A DNA stretch of 64,000 bases. Source: Charina bottae. Taxonomy: Eukaryota; Chordata; Lepidosauria; Squamata; Charinaidae. The notes under the pieces were generated by a model. The model had not been told where the DNA came from, did no database searches, and was given only the letters and a program-made list of their open reading frames with translations. Each line of letters begins with the position of its first letter. Positions within the stretch are counted from its first letter, which is position 1. The position numbers and the translations under genes were made by a program. This document shows positions 39,001 through 47,542 of this stretch, piece by piece. The stretch is from contig JALMGJ010000005.1 of assembly GCA_023362775.1 (NCBI GenBank), positions 38,745,463-38,809,462 on the forward strand, in the 5' to 3' direction.

Positions 39001-41847
39001 TTAAGGTTTCCAGGAACACAAAATTTGTTCTATTAATCATCATATTGTTTTCAGGTAGAGGCTTAAATGCTGGAAGCACCCAGGCACCAATCAGATCTGA
39101 TCTGTTGGGAGAAACAGCATGTTTCTGAGTAGACCATTCTGTTCAGGCTCCTAAGCAAACAGCCTGTGAAATAGTTGTGAAAAGAATATAAAGGAAAGTA
39201 ATTAAACCCAAAGCATAACTACTATGCATACTTCACTATTCCATCTGCAATTTGTTGAAACATTCTACAGAAACAAAAATATTTCCACATATGGTTTTAG
39301 ATACACCAGGAAAAGGGGGGGCGGCGGCACTGGAAGGATGTGCTATGTTACATTAAGTCCTTGCTTAATGACCACAATTGGGACCAGAATTTTGGTTGCT
39401 AAGCAAAACAGTCATTAAGCAAATCTGACCCAATTTTACAACCTTTTTGTGGTGGTTGTTAAATGAACCACGTGGTCATTAAGGAATCATGCAGTTCCCC
39501 ATTGATTTTGCTTGCCAGAAGCCTGCTGGGAAAGTCGAAAATAGCGATCACGTGACCACGGGACACTGCGACGGTCATAAATGCGAACGAGTTGCCAAGA
39601 GCCCAAATTGTGATCACGTGACCGTGGGGACACTGCAACGATCATAAGTGTGAGAATCAGTTGTAAGTCGGTTTTTTCAGTGCTGTCGTAAGTCTGAACC
39701 ATCGCTAAACGAATGGTTGTTAAGTGAGGGCTACCTGTAGTTGTGTGGCAAGTTCAATCTTTAATTCTCATTAAGGGGAAACTGCAATTTTATCCAGTTT
39801 ATAAAGTTAGGGTTTTATAGTTGTAGGAGTTATTTTTGCTGTGACAGTGACTATATTATGGTGCATATTGAATTTATTACTACCATGTAATTGTAATTAT
39901 TGTTAGCTTTTACTTGTTAATTTTGATTGTGACCAGGTTGTACCACAGTGGGGGACTGGTTACAAATACGATTTTTGTTTCTCTGTTTGCTGGTCAGCAA
40001 ATCTTGAGAAGCCACAGAAAGGGCAAATGAAATGATTAAAAGGTTGGAATAATTCCACTCTGAGGAAAGGAACATTGGGAGCCTTGGGGCCTAGACAGCA
40101 AATAAGCTGGGAACATGATACTGCTGTGTAAAATTACACATAATGTAATAAAATGGTTTGGGAGTTTTTCTCCCTTTCTCACAATACAGTACTGGAACTT
40201 GAGGTTATTTAATGAAGTTCAGCGGTGAGAGATAAAAGACTGATGAAGGCGGACTTGTTGACACAGCCTCTATTTAAACTATGAAATTCCTCCCACAAGA
40301 TATAATGCTGTCCATATCAACTTGGATGGCTTGAAAGTGGGGAGGGGAGTTTGATAAATCATTGATGTAATCAGCTACTATGGAGACAGTCTATGCTCAG
40401 TGCTAGTTGTTGAGGAACACAAGGAGGGGGCTGTTTGGGGGCTTCCCAGAGGCACTGTTTGGTCACAGTAGGAAGAAAATGCTAGGTTAGATGAGAGAAA
40501 TACGCATATTATATGATCCAGGCAGGCTTTTCTTAATTTTTTAAAATATCCAAAATTCACACACTTTATCTCTTGGCTATAGATACCTGTGGCTGATATT
40601 TGGGTTTGAAAAAGTGAAATGTGTGTAATGTTGTCTTAATTCTCTGATCCTATTCAACCAGTGAGCTATAGAGAAAATGGATGGTCTTATGTCTCCCCAC
40701 TTCTATTCTGATTTTCTCCATCCAATTATGTTATGTGCATACTTTCTCCTTCTTTTCCTTTCTCCTTTGCCTCCTCTGATCCTTGGCTTTGCAAGAACAA
40801 TATAGTATGCAATTTTCCTACTGCATACAAATTCTATAGGGATGTTGGATCTGTATTATAATTGTATAGCTATTTATTCTAAGATTCAAGGGGAAAGTAC
40901 AACCATTATTAAATGTCTTTTTAAACTGTCTATGAAGGTTCTCAGTCATCCAGGTGGAATTGTCTGTGGCTTGAATCATGTCAACTGGATTTCTATTTTC
41001 TCAGTGGAAACGTTTCGCTCCTTATCCAAGGAGCTTCTTCAGTCTGAGCAAAGTTAGTAAGGGAATCCTAAATTTAAATCGAAAAATGGAATCGTAAATC
41101 CATTTAGGATTCCCTTACTAACTTTGCTCAGACTGAAGAAGCTCCTTGGATAAGGAGTGAAACGTTTCCACTGAGAAAATAGAAATCCAGTTGACATGAT
41201 TCAAGCTACAGTCTTTTTAAACTGTTTTGAGAAAGATAGGCTTGGCTTAGTTTCAGGTAAATAATAACTTCTCCAATTTTTATGTTGCTCTTACAGGTAA
41301 ATATTACCGACGGCGAATAGATGAAACTGAGAGAACCATCATTGCTGACAAGATATTGCCTCATGAAAATTTCACTTCAGCCACCTCTGATAATGATATT
41401 GCAATACTGCATCTAGCCTACCCAGTTGTTGTCAATAGGTATATTGTGCCCATTTGCCTGCCTACCAAAAACCTGGCAAATCAGCACTTGATGGCAGAAG
41501 GGACCCAAACAGTAGTGACAGGCTGGGGAAGCCAGAGTGAGGATAGCAGCAAGAATTACTCCTCTGTTCTCAAGTTTATTGAAATCCCTGTAGCATCACG
41601 GAATGACTGTGTCCATGCTATGCAGAATTCTCTTACAGATAACATGTTCTGTGCAGGGATACAGGGAGATATACGAGATTCTTGTCATGGAGACAGTGGT
41701 GGTCCTATGACCGTAAAATTCAAGAACACCTGGTTCCTAATTGGAATAGTGAGCTGGGGAGAAGGCTGTGGGGATACTAATAATTTTGGAATCTACACTA
41801 ACATCAGCTCATATCTTGACTGGATCAGTCAGAAAATGAAATCATAA
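26937..41847 (+). CDS. PROC: Vitamin K-dependent protein C-like serine protease, complete
   Basis: Protein C is the liver-made zymogen of an anticoagulant protease that, with protein S, cuts factors Va and VIIIa. Coding exons are 26937-27006, 27450-27628, 28643-28667, 31262-31372, 33772-33918, 36223-36317, 37451-37568 and 41297-41847; phases agree and the product is 431 residues (human about 461). Order: signal peptide, propeptide ending KIEKR, Gla domain, two EGF domains, linker Cys, and a trypsin-like domain with [14 protein letters not shown] and [30 protein letters not shown] and IVPICLP match protein C better than factors VII, IX or X. The activation segment is very short, with Lys before IIGG. 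AATAAA lies at 41867-41872. Confidence 0.88.
27450..27628 (+). CDS. PROC: Protein C-like exon 2: propeptide and Gla domain
   Basis: The propeptide (the carboxylase recognition region) ends in KIEKR. The mature protein begins [17 protein letters not shown], with Glu at positions 6, 7, 14, 16, 19, 20, 25, 26 and 29, which are the usual gamma-carboxylated positions, and Cys 17 and 22 forming the small loop. Nothing suggests loss of membrane binding. Confidence 0.9.
27764..28217 (+). mobile_element. Non-autonomous hAT element, 454 bp
   Basis: The ends CAGAGCTTTCCAAAC and GTTTGGAAAGCTCTG are inverted repeats. An exact 8-bp target duplication, CTTTAGTG, lies at 27756-27763 and 28218-28225, diagnostic of hAT. 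It sits in intron 2 of the protein C-like gene and encodes no transposase. Confidence 0.92.
28643..28667 (+). CDS. PROC: Protein C-like exon 3: aromatic stack
   Basis: A 25-bp micro-exon, LNFWAKYY, sits between CAG and GTAAGT. This is the standard short hydrophobic/aromatic stack exon of the family. Its phase (0 in, 1 out) matches its neighbours. Confidence 0.88.
28822..29590 (+). mobile_element. CR1/L3 LINE 3' fragment
   Basis: The translation in pieces reads [17 protein letters not shown] and later [11 protein letters not shown], the CR1 C-terminal region with shifts. The 3' end is AAGCCACCCAGAGTCAC with an AAATAAATAAAT tail. It lies in intron 3 of the protein C-like gene. Confidence 0.8.
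29591..31261. other. Protein C-like intron 3, remainder
   Basis: This part holds a SINE at 30194-30306, a minus-strand CR1 tail at about 30455-30535 (ATATGACCGCCCATCTCCCC) and a divergent tRNA-SINE at about 30965-31202 whose AAATAAATAAAT tail ends some 60 bp before the EGF1 exon. The rest is unassigned. Confidence 0.55.
30194..30306 (+). mobile_element. Sauria-like SINE, 3' part
   Basis: It begins within the SINE body (ATGGAAGCGTCTTCGGACAG) and ends AGTCGGACACGACTGC...CCTTTACCTTTTTT. The 11-bp target duplication TAGCATTTAGC lies at 30183-30193 and 30307-30317. It was 5'-truncated at insertion. Confidence 0.88.
31262..31372 (+). CDS. PROC: Protein C-like exon 4: EGF1
   Basis: Six cysteines are present ([19 protein letters not shown]...). 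[12 protein letters not shown] fits the Asp/Asn beta-hydroxylation consensus C-x-[DN]-x4-[FY]-x-C-x-C, and GDMCD is the calcium-site start. It lacks the extra cysteine pair of mammalian protein C EGF1. The acceptor is TTTTTTAAG with a weak tract. The open frame reading on past 31372 runs into CR1 sequence and is not coding. Confidence 0.88.
31600..31980 (+). mobile_element. CR1 LINE 3' end with ATTCTATGATC repeats
   Basis: It reads [14 protein letters not shown] and [20 protein letters not shown], ending in ...CCTTCCAACCCTATGATCC and imperfect ATTCTATG units, the classic amniote CR1 end. This is a different subfamily from the L3-type tails elsewhere. It lies in intron 4 of the protein C-like gene. 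Confidence 0.8.
32813..32951 (+). mobile_element. Sauria-like SINE, 3' part
   Basis: It is truncated at its 5' side and ends CCTTTACCTTTT. The target duplication TATTTTGGAGA lies at 32802-32812 and 32952-32962. Confidence 0.87.
32963..33771. other. Protein C-like intron 4, remainder
   Basis: I recognise nothing here apart from the neighbouring SINE. The short open frames show no motif. Confidence 0.45.
33772..33918 (+). CDS. PROC: Protein C-like exon 5: EGF2
   Basis: The exon encodes [18 protein letters not shown], then six-cysteine EGF spacing ending in SCAPA. It has a longer loop ([15 protein letters not shown]) between the third and fourth Cys than human protein C. Acceptor CCCAG and donor GTAAAG. 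Confidence 0.88.
34600..34808 (+). mobile_element. LINE 3' tail with CATA/CATT microsatellite
   Basis: GTAAGCTGCCCAGAGTCACT and GAGTTGGGCAGCCATATAAA form a CR1-type 3' hairpin. It passes directly into (CATA)n at about 34738-34763 and (CATT)n to 34806. Confidence 0.75.
34809..36222. other. Protein C-like intron 5, remainder
   Basis: This is unique AT-rich intron sequence. I see no exon, RNA gene or repeat that I can name. Confidence 0.45.
36223..36317 (+). CDS. PROC: Protein C-like exon 6: linker, activation site and start of protease
   Basis: The exon encodes [17 protein letters not shown], then [15 protein letters not shown]. The Cys is the one that ties light and heavy chains. Only 12 residues separate it from IIGG, the residue before the cut is Lys, and no Lys-Arg processing pair is present. 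The phase agrees on both sides, so no exon needs to be missing. Confidence 0.85.
37451..37568 (+). CDS. PROC: Protein C-like exon 7: catalytic His
   Basis: [20 protein letters not shown] is followed by WVLTAAHC, which carries the charge-relay His and its Cys bridge. The exon ends in KLTLG with donor GTAAGG. Confidence 0.9.
37644..37769. mobile_element. Palindromic hAT-like MITE
   Basis: CAGTGTTTCTCAACCTCAG on the left is mirrored by TTGAGGTTGAGAAGCACT on the right. The centre is CCATGCTGGCTGGGGAATTC. It lies 75 bp after the catalytic-His exon of the protein C-like gene. Confidence 0.75.
38503..38862 (+). mobile_element. tRNA-derived SINE with internal partial duplication
   Basis: The head TGGCTCTTTGGTCTAATGG leads into GTGAGTTCTAGTCCTGCC. 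A second copy of the B-box/body block (GAGAGTTCTAGTCCCGCC) starts near 38660, so about 100 bp are repeated. The tail is AAATAAATAAATAAAT. A short related fragment lies at about 38023-38085. Confidence 0.8.
39350..39740. mobile_element. Mariner-like MITE (GTCCTTGCTTAATGACC family)
   Basis: AAGTCCTTGCTTAATGACCA on the left is imperfectly mirrored at the right by GGTTGTTAAGTGAGGGC and CTACCTGTAG. Two internal copies of GATCACGTGACC are present. A better preserved copy is at 58358-58709. No transposase is present. Confidence 0.65.
40930..41210. mobile_element. Penelope-like inverted-dimer insertion
   Basis: Two 110-bp arms (40964-41073 and 41102-41211) are reverse complements with about two differences and a 28-bp spacer. 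The exact 15-bp duplication GTCTTTTTAAACTGT lies at 40915-40929 and 41211-41225. Each arm carries CTGAAGA, then a 7-bp stem GCTCCTT/AAGGAGC with loop GGAT (last stem base T in the right arm), then GAAACGTTTC, a hammerhead-like core. It lies in intron 7 of the protein C-like gene; the right duplication ends 71 bp before exon 8. The Penelope assignment is inference from the motif. Confidence 0.7.
41297..41847 (+). CDS. PROC: Protein C-like exon 8: catalytic Asp and Ser
   Basis: [15 protein letters not shown] carries Asp, and [11 protein letters not shown] carries Ser, preceded by the S1-pocket Asp (DSCHGDS). IVSWGEGCG is intact. N-glycosylation sequons NFT, NYS and NIS are seen. The last codon is followed by TAA at 41845-41847. 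Confidence 0.92.
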
Positions 41848-41866
41848 AATTACTATGCTCATGATT

Positions 41867-41872
41867 AATAAA
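41867..41872 (+). terminator. Polyadenylation signal of the protein C-like gene
   Basis: AATAAA lies 20 bp after the stop codon, in ATTAATAAAAACAG. It would give a very short 3' UTR. Confidence 0.75.
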
Positions 41873-42099
41873 AACAGAACATACAAGTGATCCTGTGCTT
41901 TGTGTTGCATTTCTTCAATAGTCTCACTATCTTACATACTACAGGTACTTAGAAGATATACCACAGATTCTTTGCAAAGAATGTTGGTCAAACTCACTTA
42001 GGTCAGATCCAGGAAAAGTTTTCTATGACAATACTGGTCTTACAACAATCTTGGTTTTAAGAGGACACTTGGGGACTTTCCCAGCTGTTTGGCAGACAG

Positions 42100-44056
42100 T
42101 TTAGTTCAAAACTTGGTCAACCATGGGCATCAGGATGCAAACTGGGCACTGCACTCTATTGCCCGCGAGTGGCTTCTTTCTGGGTGCTATTTCCAGTTGG
42201 TACCTTGGTTTAATGAGACCCTCTGGGAGATGATGTCTGGAGTGCCAGTGGAGACAGATGAAAAGCAAACTCAACCAAGGATTGGCATATGCCCATGTTT
42301 GCACCTACAGTGTGGTGGTAAGGGAGGTGAAACAGACATACTTCTCCTCCCTTATTGCATCAATTAACTGTCATCCAATGGCCCTGTTTAAGATTATTAA
42401 TTCCCTATTATGGAGGAGTCATTAGAGAAATGTCTTGCCCTGCACTGTGACCAATTTGCACAGCACTTCATCAACAACATTGCTTGGATTTGCCAGTCTT
42501 ACCTCCACATGGGCATAGTCTGTATTGGGGACCAGAGCATTATCTTGGCCTCTGAGCGCCAAGGAAGTGAATGGAGTGCTCTCTTCTGCAACATGGATGG
42601 GGAATGGGTGGAGGAGTGACCAGGTGGATCCATGAGATTGTCAATGCCTCCTTATATGGGGGACAGTTCCTGGCTACCTTGAAGGAGGCCATGGGGCATC
42701 CTTTGCTGAAGAGGCCATCTTTCAATCCTATGGTCTTCAATAGTTATCATCCAGTCTCCAACCTTCCCTTTTTGAGGAAGGTTGTTGAGATGGTGGTAGT
42801 AAATCAGCTAGGCAGCACCCTAGAAGCAGTGGATTATCTAGAACCTTTTCAGTCTGAGTTCAGGCCTATGCATGGGATTGAGATGGCAGCGGTTGCTCTC
42901 CTGGATTATCTATATCAGATCTGGACAGGGATACTGCGCTTCTTATTGTCCTTTTAGACCTCTCAGCAGTCTTTAATACTATCAATCATGATATCTTACT
43001 AGACCACCTGTGGAGGTTGGGGACTGGGGGCACTGTTTTGCAGTGGTTCTGCTCCATTCCCTATGGATGGTTTCAATCTGTTGGAGAGGTTGGCCCAGTG
43101 ACCCCTCACATATGAGGTACCACAGGAATCAGTCCTCACCCCCTTGATTATTACCATTTATACGAAACTGCTGGGGAAGGTCATCCAACAATTTAGGGTA
43201 TGATATCATTAGTGTGCTGATGATATTAAAGTATAAATTGTTACCCTGGGTTCTGGGGGAGAAGCTGCTGTTACTATATCCTAGTGCCTGTGAGGGTCTG
43301 GATGGGAGAGAACGGGCTCAAATTGAACGCAAGCAAGCAAGAGAGAGTTGCTGTTTGTGCATCGGGGTTCTCCTTTTGTGCCAGTGTAATCCCTGGATAG
43401 GCGCTACCCATCCAGGAGCAGATTCATGATTTAGCGGTTCTTCTGCATTTGCAGCTCCTGCTTGAACAGCAGATGGAGGCCGTGGCAAGGGGCCCTTCCC
43501 CAGCTTCCGATGGTATGCCAGTAACATCTTTTGTGGTGCCAGTAGGACTGAGCAACAGGAACTCGTGCTGTCAGCACCATCCACATAGACTACTGCAATG
43601 TCTTTTACTTGGGGCTGCCTTGAAAGACTATTCAGAAATGATTATTAGTACAGAATGCAGTGGATGACGTCTTAACTGGCTTCTGAAGTTGGGAGTATAT
43701 TACACCTATTTGCAGCCCCTGCACTGATTACCTATTCAGTTCCAAGTACAGTTTAAAGTGGTGCTGTTAACCTTGAAAGCCCTTCATGGCTTTGGTGACA
43801 ACAGGACAACCTCCTCCAAATGGATTCGGCCTATCCTGCTAGATCGTATAGGGAGGGGCTCCTTGTCATCCCACATTGGAGCTGTTTTCTCACATGTGCC
43901 TCTTGCTCGTTATTTTTCTCTCCTACCTTGATTTTGTTTTTGCAATTTGGATTACATGTTGTTTTAATGTTTTTGTTTTTATTGTGACATTGTAACCACC
44001 AGGAGTTTCAAGATTGTGTTGAGATAAAAATTGAATAAATAAACAAATAAATAAGC
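42100..44056 (+). mobile_element. CR1/L3 LINE, old and broken
   Basis: Frame 42571-42957 reads NSYHPVSNLPFLRKVVEMVV and EPFQSEFRPMHGIEMAAVAL, the CR1 reverse transcriptase start, with the next block (SAVFNTINHD) in another frame. It ends GACATTGTAACCACCAGGAG and AATAAATAAACAAATAAAT. It is far more decayed than the copy at 19203. It lies between the two protease genes. Confidence 0.82.
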
Positions 44057-44279
44057 AGGAGGATATATGTTGAATCAGCCTGCACAGATTAGTTATGCCC
44101 CAGCACAACTGGAGGGCACCACGTTGCAGAAGGATGTACTAGAATAATACATCTACACTCCTGAATTAAAAAACAGTATTATGTTTATGCCTTTAATTAG
44201 TTTATTGAGAATATGCTAACTAGTGGTCTTAAATGTAGATTAAATGCAATAGCTAATAATATTAATTCTGTTCCCATAA

Positions 44280-44406
44280 CAGCCCTGGTGACAGCACTTA
44301 TGACATGAAGAACCGCCCAGGGTCCCTCCTTGTGGGGGAGATGGGCGGGATACAAATGTGATAAATAAATAAATAAATAAATAAATTATCTATCTATCTA
44401 TCTATC
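44280..44406 (+). mobile_element. CR1 3' tail with ATAA/TATC microsatellites
   Basis: GAACCGCCCAGGGTCCCTCC and GGGAGATGGGCGGGATACAA are followed by (ATAA)n and then (TATC)n. It abuts a second CR1 in the opposite orientation. Confidence 0.8.
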
Positions 44407-45290
44407 AAATTTATATGGCCGCCCATCTCACAAAAAGTGATTCTGGGCGGCGTACAACAATAAAGTAAAACAATAAATATATAAAAACAATCATTATATT
44501 AAACCTATAAAACAGTCATTATAAAAAATATTAATCACCAGGCACAGGAGAGAGTAGATGTTAAGCACAATGATGGAGCCATCTGAAAATGCCACCGGTC
44601 CCCTGGGACCCCCAGGCCTAATGATGTAACCAGGTCTTGAGGGACTTCCGGAACATTAAAAGTGATGGAGCTAACCTTCCTTTGGGGGCAGAATGTTCCA
44701 TAAGGCGAGTGCCACGGCAGAAAAGGCCCGCCTCCTGGGACCTGCCAAGTGTAAGTCTCTAGCAGACGGGACCAGAAGCACACCTTCTCTGCCAGATCTA
44801 ATAGGATGGGCAGATGTAATTGGGGAGAGGCAGTCCCTCAGGTAACCCGTTCCCATGCCATGAAGGGCCTTAAAGGTTAAAACCAGCACCTTGAATTGGA
44901 CCTGGAAGCAAACTGGCGACCAATGCAGCTCACCAAGCAGAAGTGTGACATGTGCTGTTCTGGAAGCACACGTAACTGCCCGTGCCGCTGCATTCTGCAC
45001 CAGTTGAAGCTTCTAGATACTCTTCAAGGGCATCCCCATGTAGAGTGCATTACAGTAGTCCAATCTGGAGGTGACTAGAGCATGAGTGACTGTGGGGGGA
45101 CTGTGAACCCCAATCTAGGAACGGGCGCAACTGGCACACAACACGAAGCTATGCAAAGGCCCCCCTAGCCATGACAGCCACCTACTCCTCCAGCAGGAGT
45201 TGTGAGTCCAGGAGGACCCCCAGATTGTGCACTGGGTCTGTATCAGTATCAAAAGAATCCATATGTGTTTAGAAGTAATGACTGAATGGT
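44407..45290 (-). mobile_element. CR1/L3 LINE 3' fragment, minus strand
   Basis: The minus-strand frame 45000-44671 reads AHVTLLLGELHWSPVCFQVQ and ALWNILPPKEG, the CR1 C terminus. The plus-strand start TATGGCCGCCCATCTC is the reverse of the CR1 3' hairpin. Its tail meets the tail of the plus-strand CR1 at 44280-44406. Confidence 0.85.
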
Positions 45291-47466
45291 TGTCGCGCTT
45301 GTACAATTACTGATCATCAGTTTCTATTCACTCTTCACTGTATGAAACAGATACGGTTTAAGTTAATGGCTAAATCAACATCTGCTGATATTTCCATCCA
45401 CTGCATAAGCCCCTGCAGACACCCCTGTCTCTGGAGCTGCAGAGTGGGTGCTGGGGGAGAGCAGAAGCTTCCATCTCATCCAGTCCCCCAGTTCCTTTGT
45501 ATTTCCCCTTCCCTTCTGACATCAAGTCACCATAATGTTTAGCCACAGTTTCCCCATTCTGGGGGTTCTGAGAAGACTTTGCCACTCCCTTGCATAGTTG
45601 TTGAGTTTGGACCTGCTTTGCAAAAAATAAGAAGAAGAAGTGAGGAGATGCTCATGCAGTGTCACATAAGTACTGCAGAGAATTGGTGGGGATGAAGCCC
45701 ATGGCTGTGTGGAATAACTCCTACAGTATTAATTTAGAACTGTTACCCTATTAGTTTCATGTATTCATGTATTCACAAGAGCATACAGTACATACAGTAT
45801 GTACCCTCCATATTCTGCCATCTATTCTCTTTCCCTGTTCCTGAGCTGTAAGTTGCCCTCCACGGATATAAGGCTACAGATCAAAATCTGTTTCCTAGAA
45901 GGAAGTCCCTCAGGCGGACGACCCCATGTTAAACCTTTATATTTGTAATCCAATCACCTTAAAGGCATGTGGGGCACTACTGCTATCACAAGTAGCTCCT
46001 TGTGTGGCTGATTGTCTTGCTCAGGGCCATTTTAGGATTCAGATCCATGTTCCCATATAAGCCCATGCCTCACTTTCAATTGGCTCCTGTGTCAAAGTAA
46101 TTTTCCATCTTGTTTTGTTCTCTTGATGTCAATGACCAAGTGAACTTATATTTGAATATTTGGAAGATTATATTTTACTTACATGTTTTAGGAGTAAAAT
46201 TTATTAATCTATCTTATTTCAAATATTTTAGATGGAGTCCTTTCCATGTTTGTGACTTGGGGTAGTTCCCTTCCCCCAAAGCTCTGATACATGCAGATAC
46301 AGATATGGATACAGATATGGATATGAATTATCTTCCAGCTATTAAACCTGTTGGGGAGGACTTTTAATTCAAGGTATTGGCATGTGCTAAAAGCAGAATA
46401 TTATCAAAATAAATGAATAACTACAGCTCAGTGGGATAAAAGTACAGACTTCCCAAAAACATTCTTTCTATCTGAAAGCAAAGGTATAGAAGGATTTGTG
46501 GGAAAGTTCCAATGGCTTCCAAAAAGTCAGTTGTGTAGTGATAAATAAAAGATAGGCAAAGCATTCCCCCCCCAAAATTCCATAAAAATGTGAAGGTTAT
46601 AAAAGAAGAGGCCATGGGTAAGGAATAACATTTTTAGAATCTGTTTAACTTTAAAATTTTGGAACTGCAGTGTTTTCCTGGCATAGCATCCTGAGGCCCA
46701 AACTTCCATGTCAATATTTGCAATAGTTTAATCATCAGCACATAATTCCCAATAGCTTTCTTTGGTAGCTGATCTAAATAGCACTTTGTCCTTCCTAATC
46801 AGGTAAGAGAGCACAACATTTCTAATTTGCTACAAACAAATGGGGGACTGTTTCCTTTAGAACTGTATGTTTTTTTCTTGTTTATTTCTTTCTTGTTTCC
46901 TGTGTGATGAAGTTTCTGTTGTTGGATGTCAGTAGTTATTTGATGAAATGAGCATAATCAACAGCTGTCAGAAAAAATGAAATACAAGCTGTTCCCATAG
47001 AATGCCTCCTACAGACTTCAGTTTAACAGGAGATTAAAAGGAAGTGGCCCCTGTCTGCTTGCACTACTATTCTTTTCTTCGGACGTTTCCTCACTCGTAC
47101 ACATTGTATATAGCCATTGCTAGTACATCAGATCACTGATGAGAACAGACACTTCTATCTTCCTCAACATGCTAATTTTGCTCTAAGAGCAGAAAGCCTG
47201 AGTTATTATTCCAGTACATTTAATTTCTGGTTTTAGAAGATATCCAAATATATTAATGGTCACAAAATAAATTTGGCTTCCTATTCCCTTTATTTCTAGA
47301 TTTGTATCCTTCTCTCCTATTCCCCATCTTTGTTTTTCACATACAAATAATTCTTATTCTCTAGTTCTCTCTTTCTCATCTCAGGTGCTCAAGGAATACC
47401 TTGTTTAGTCTTGTTTCCTATGTGTAGGTGACTGTCTACAAATCTACTATTCACTTTGGATATACA
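45291..47466. other. Upstream region of the factor X/IX-like gene
   Basis: There is no recognisable gene or repeat. Short simple runs (ATACAGATATGG) occur near 46290. The promoter of the downstream gene must lie within or before this stretch, but no site can be fixed by eye. Confidence 0.4.
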
Positions 47467-47542
47467 ATGGCTAGTACTTCCTTGGGGCCAGCCTTGATTT
47501 TATTAATCTGCTGCTTCATCATCTTTTCACATTCGTTATCAG
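47467..47542 (+). CDS. Factor X/IX-like exon 1: signal peptide
   Basis: ATG 47467 opens [20 protein letters not shown], a strong hydrophobic signal. The exon ends one base into a codon before GTACTT, as in the neighbouring gene. Confidence 0.82.
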
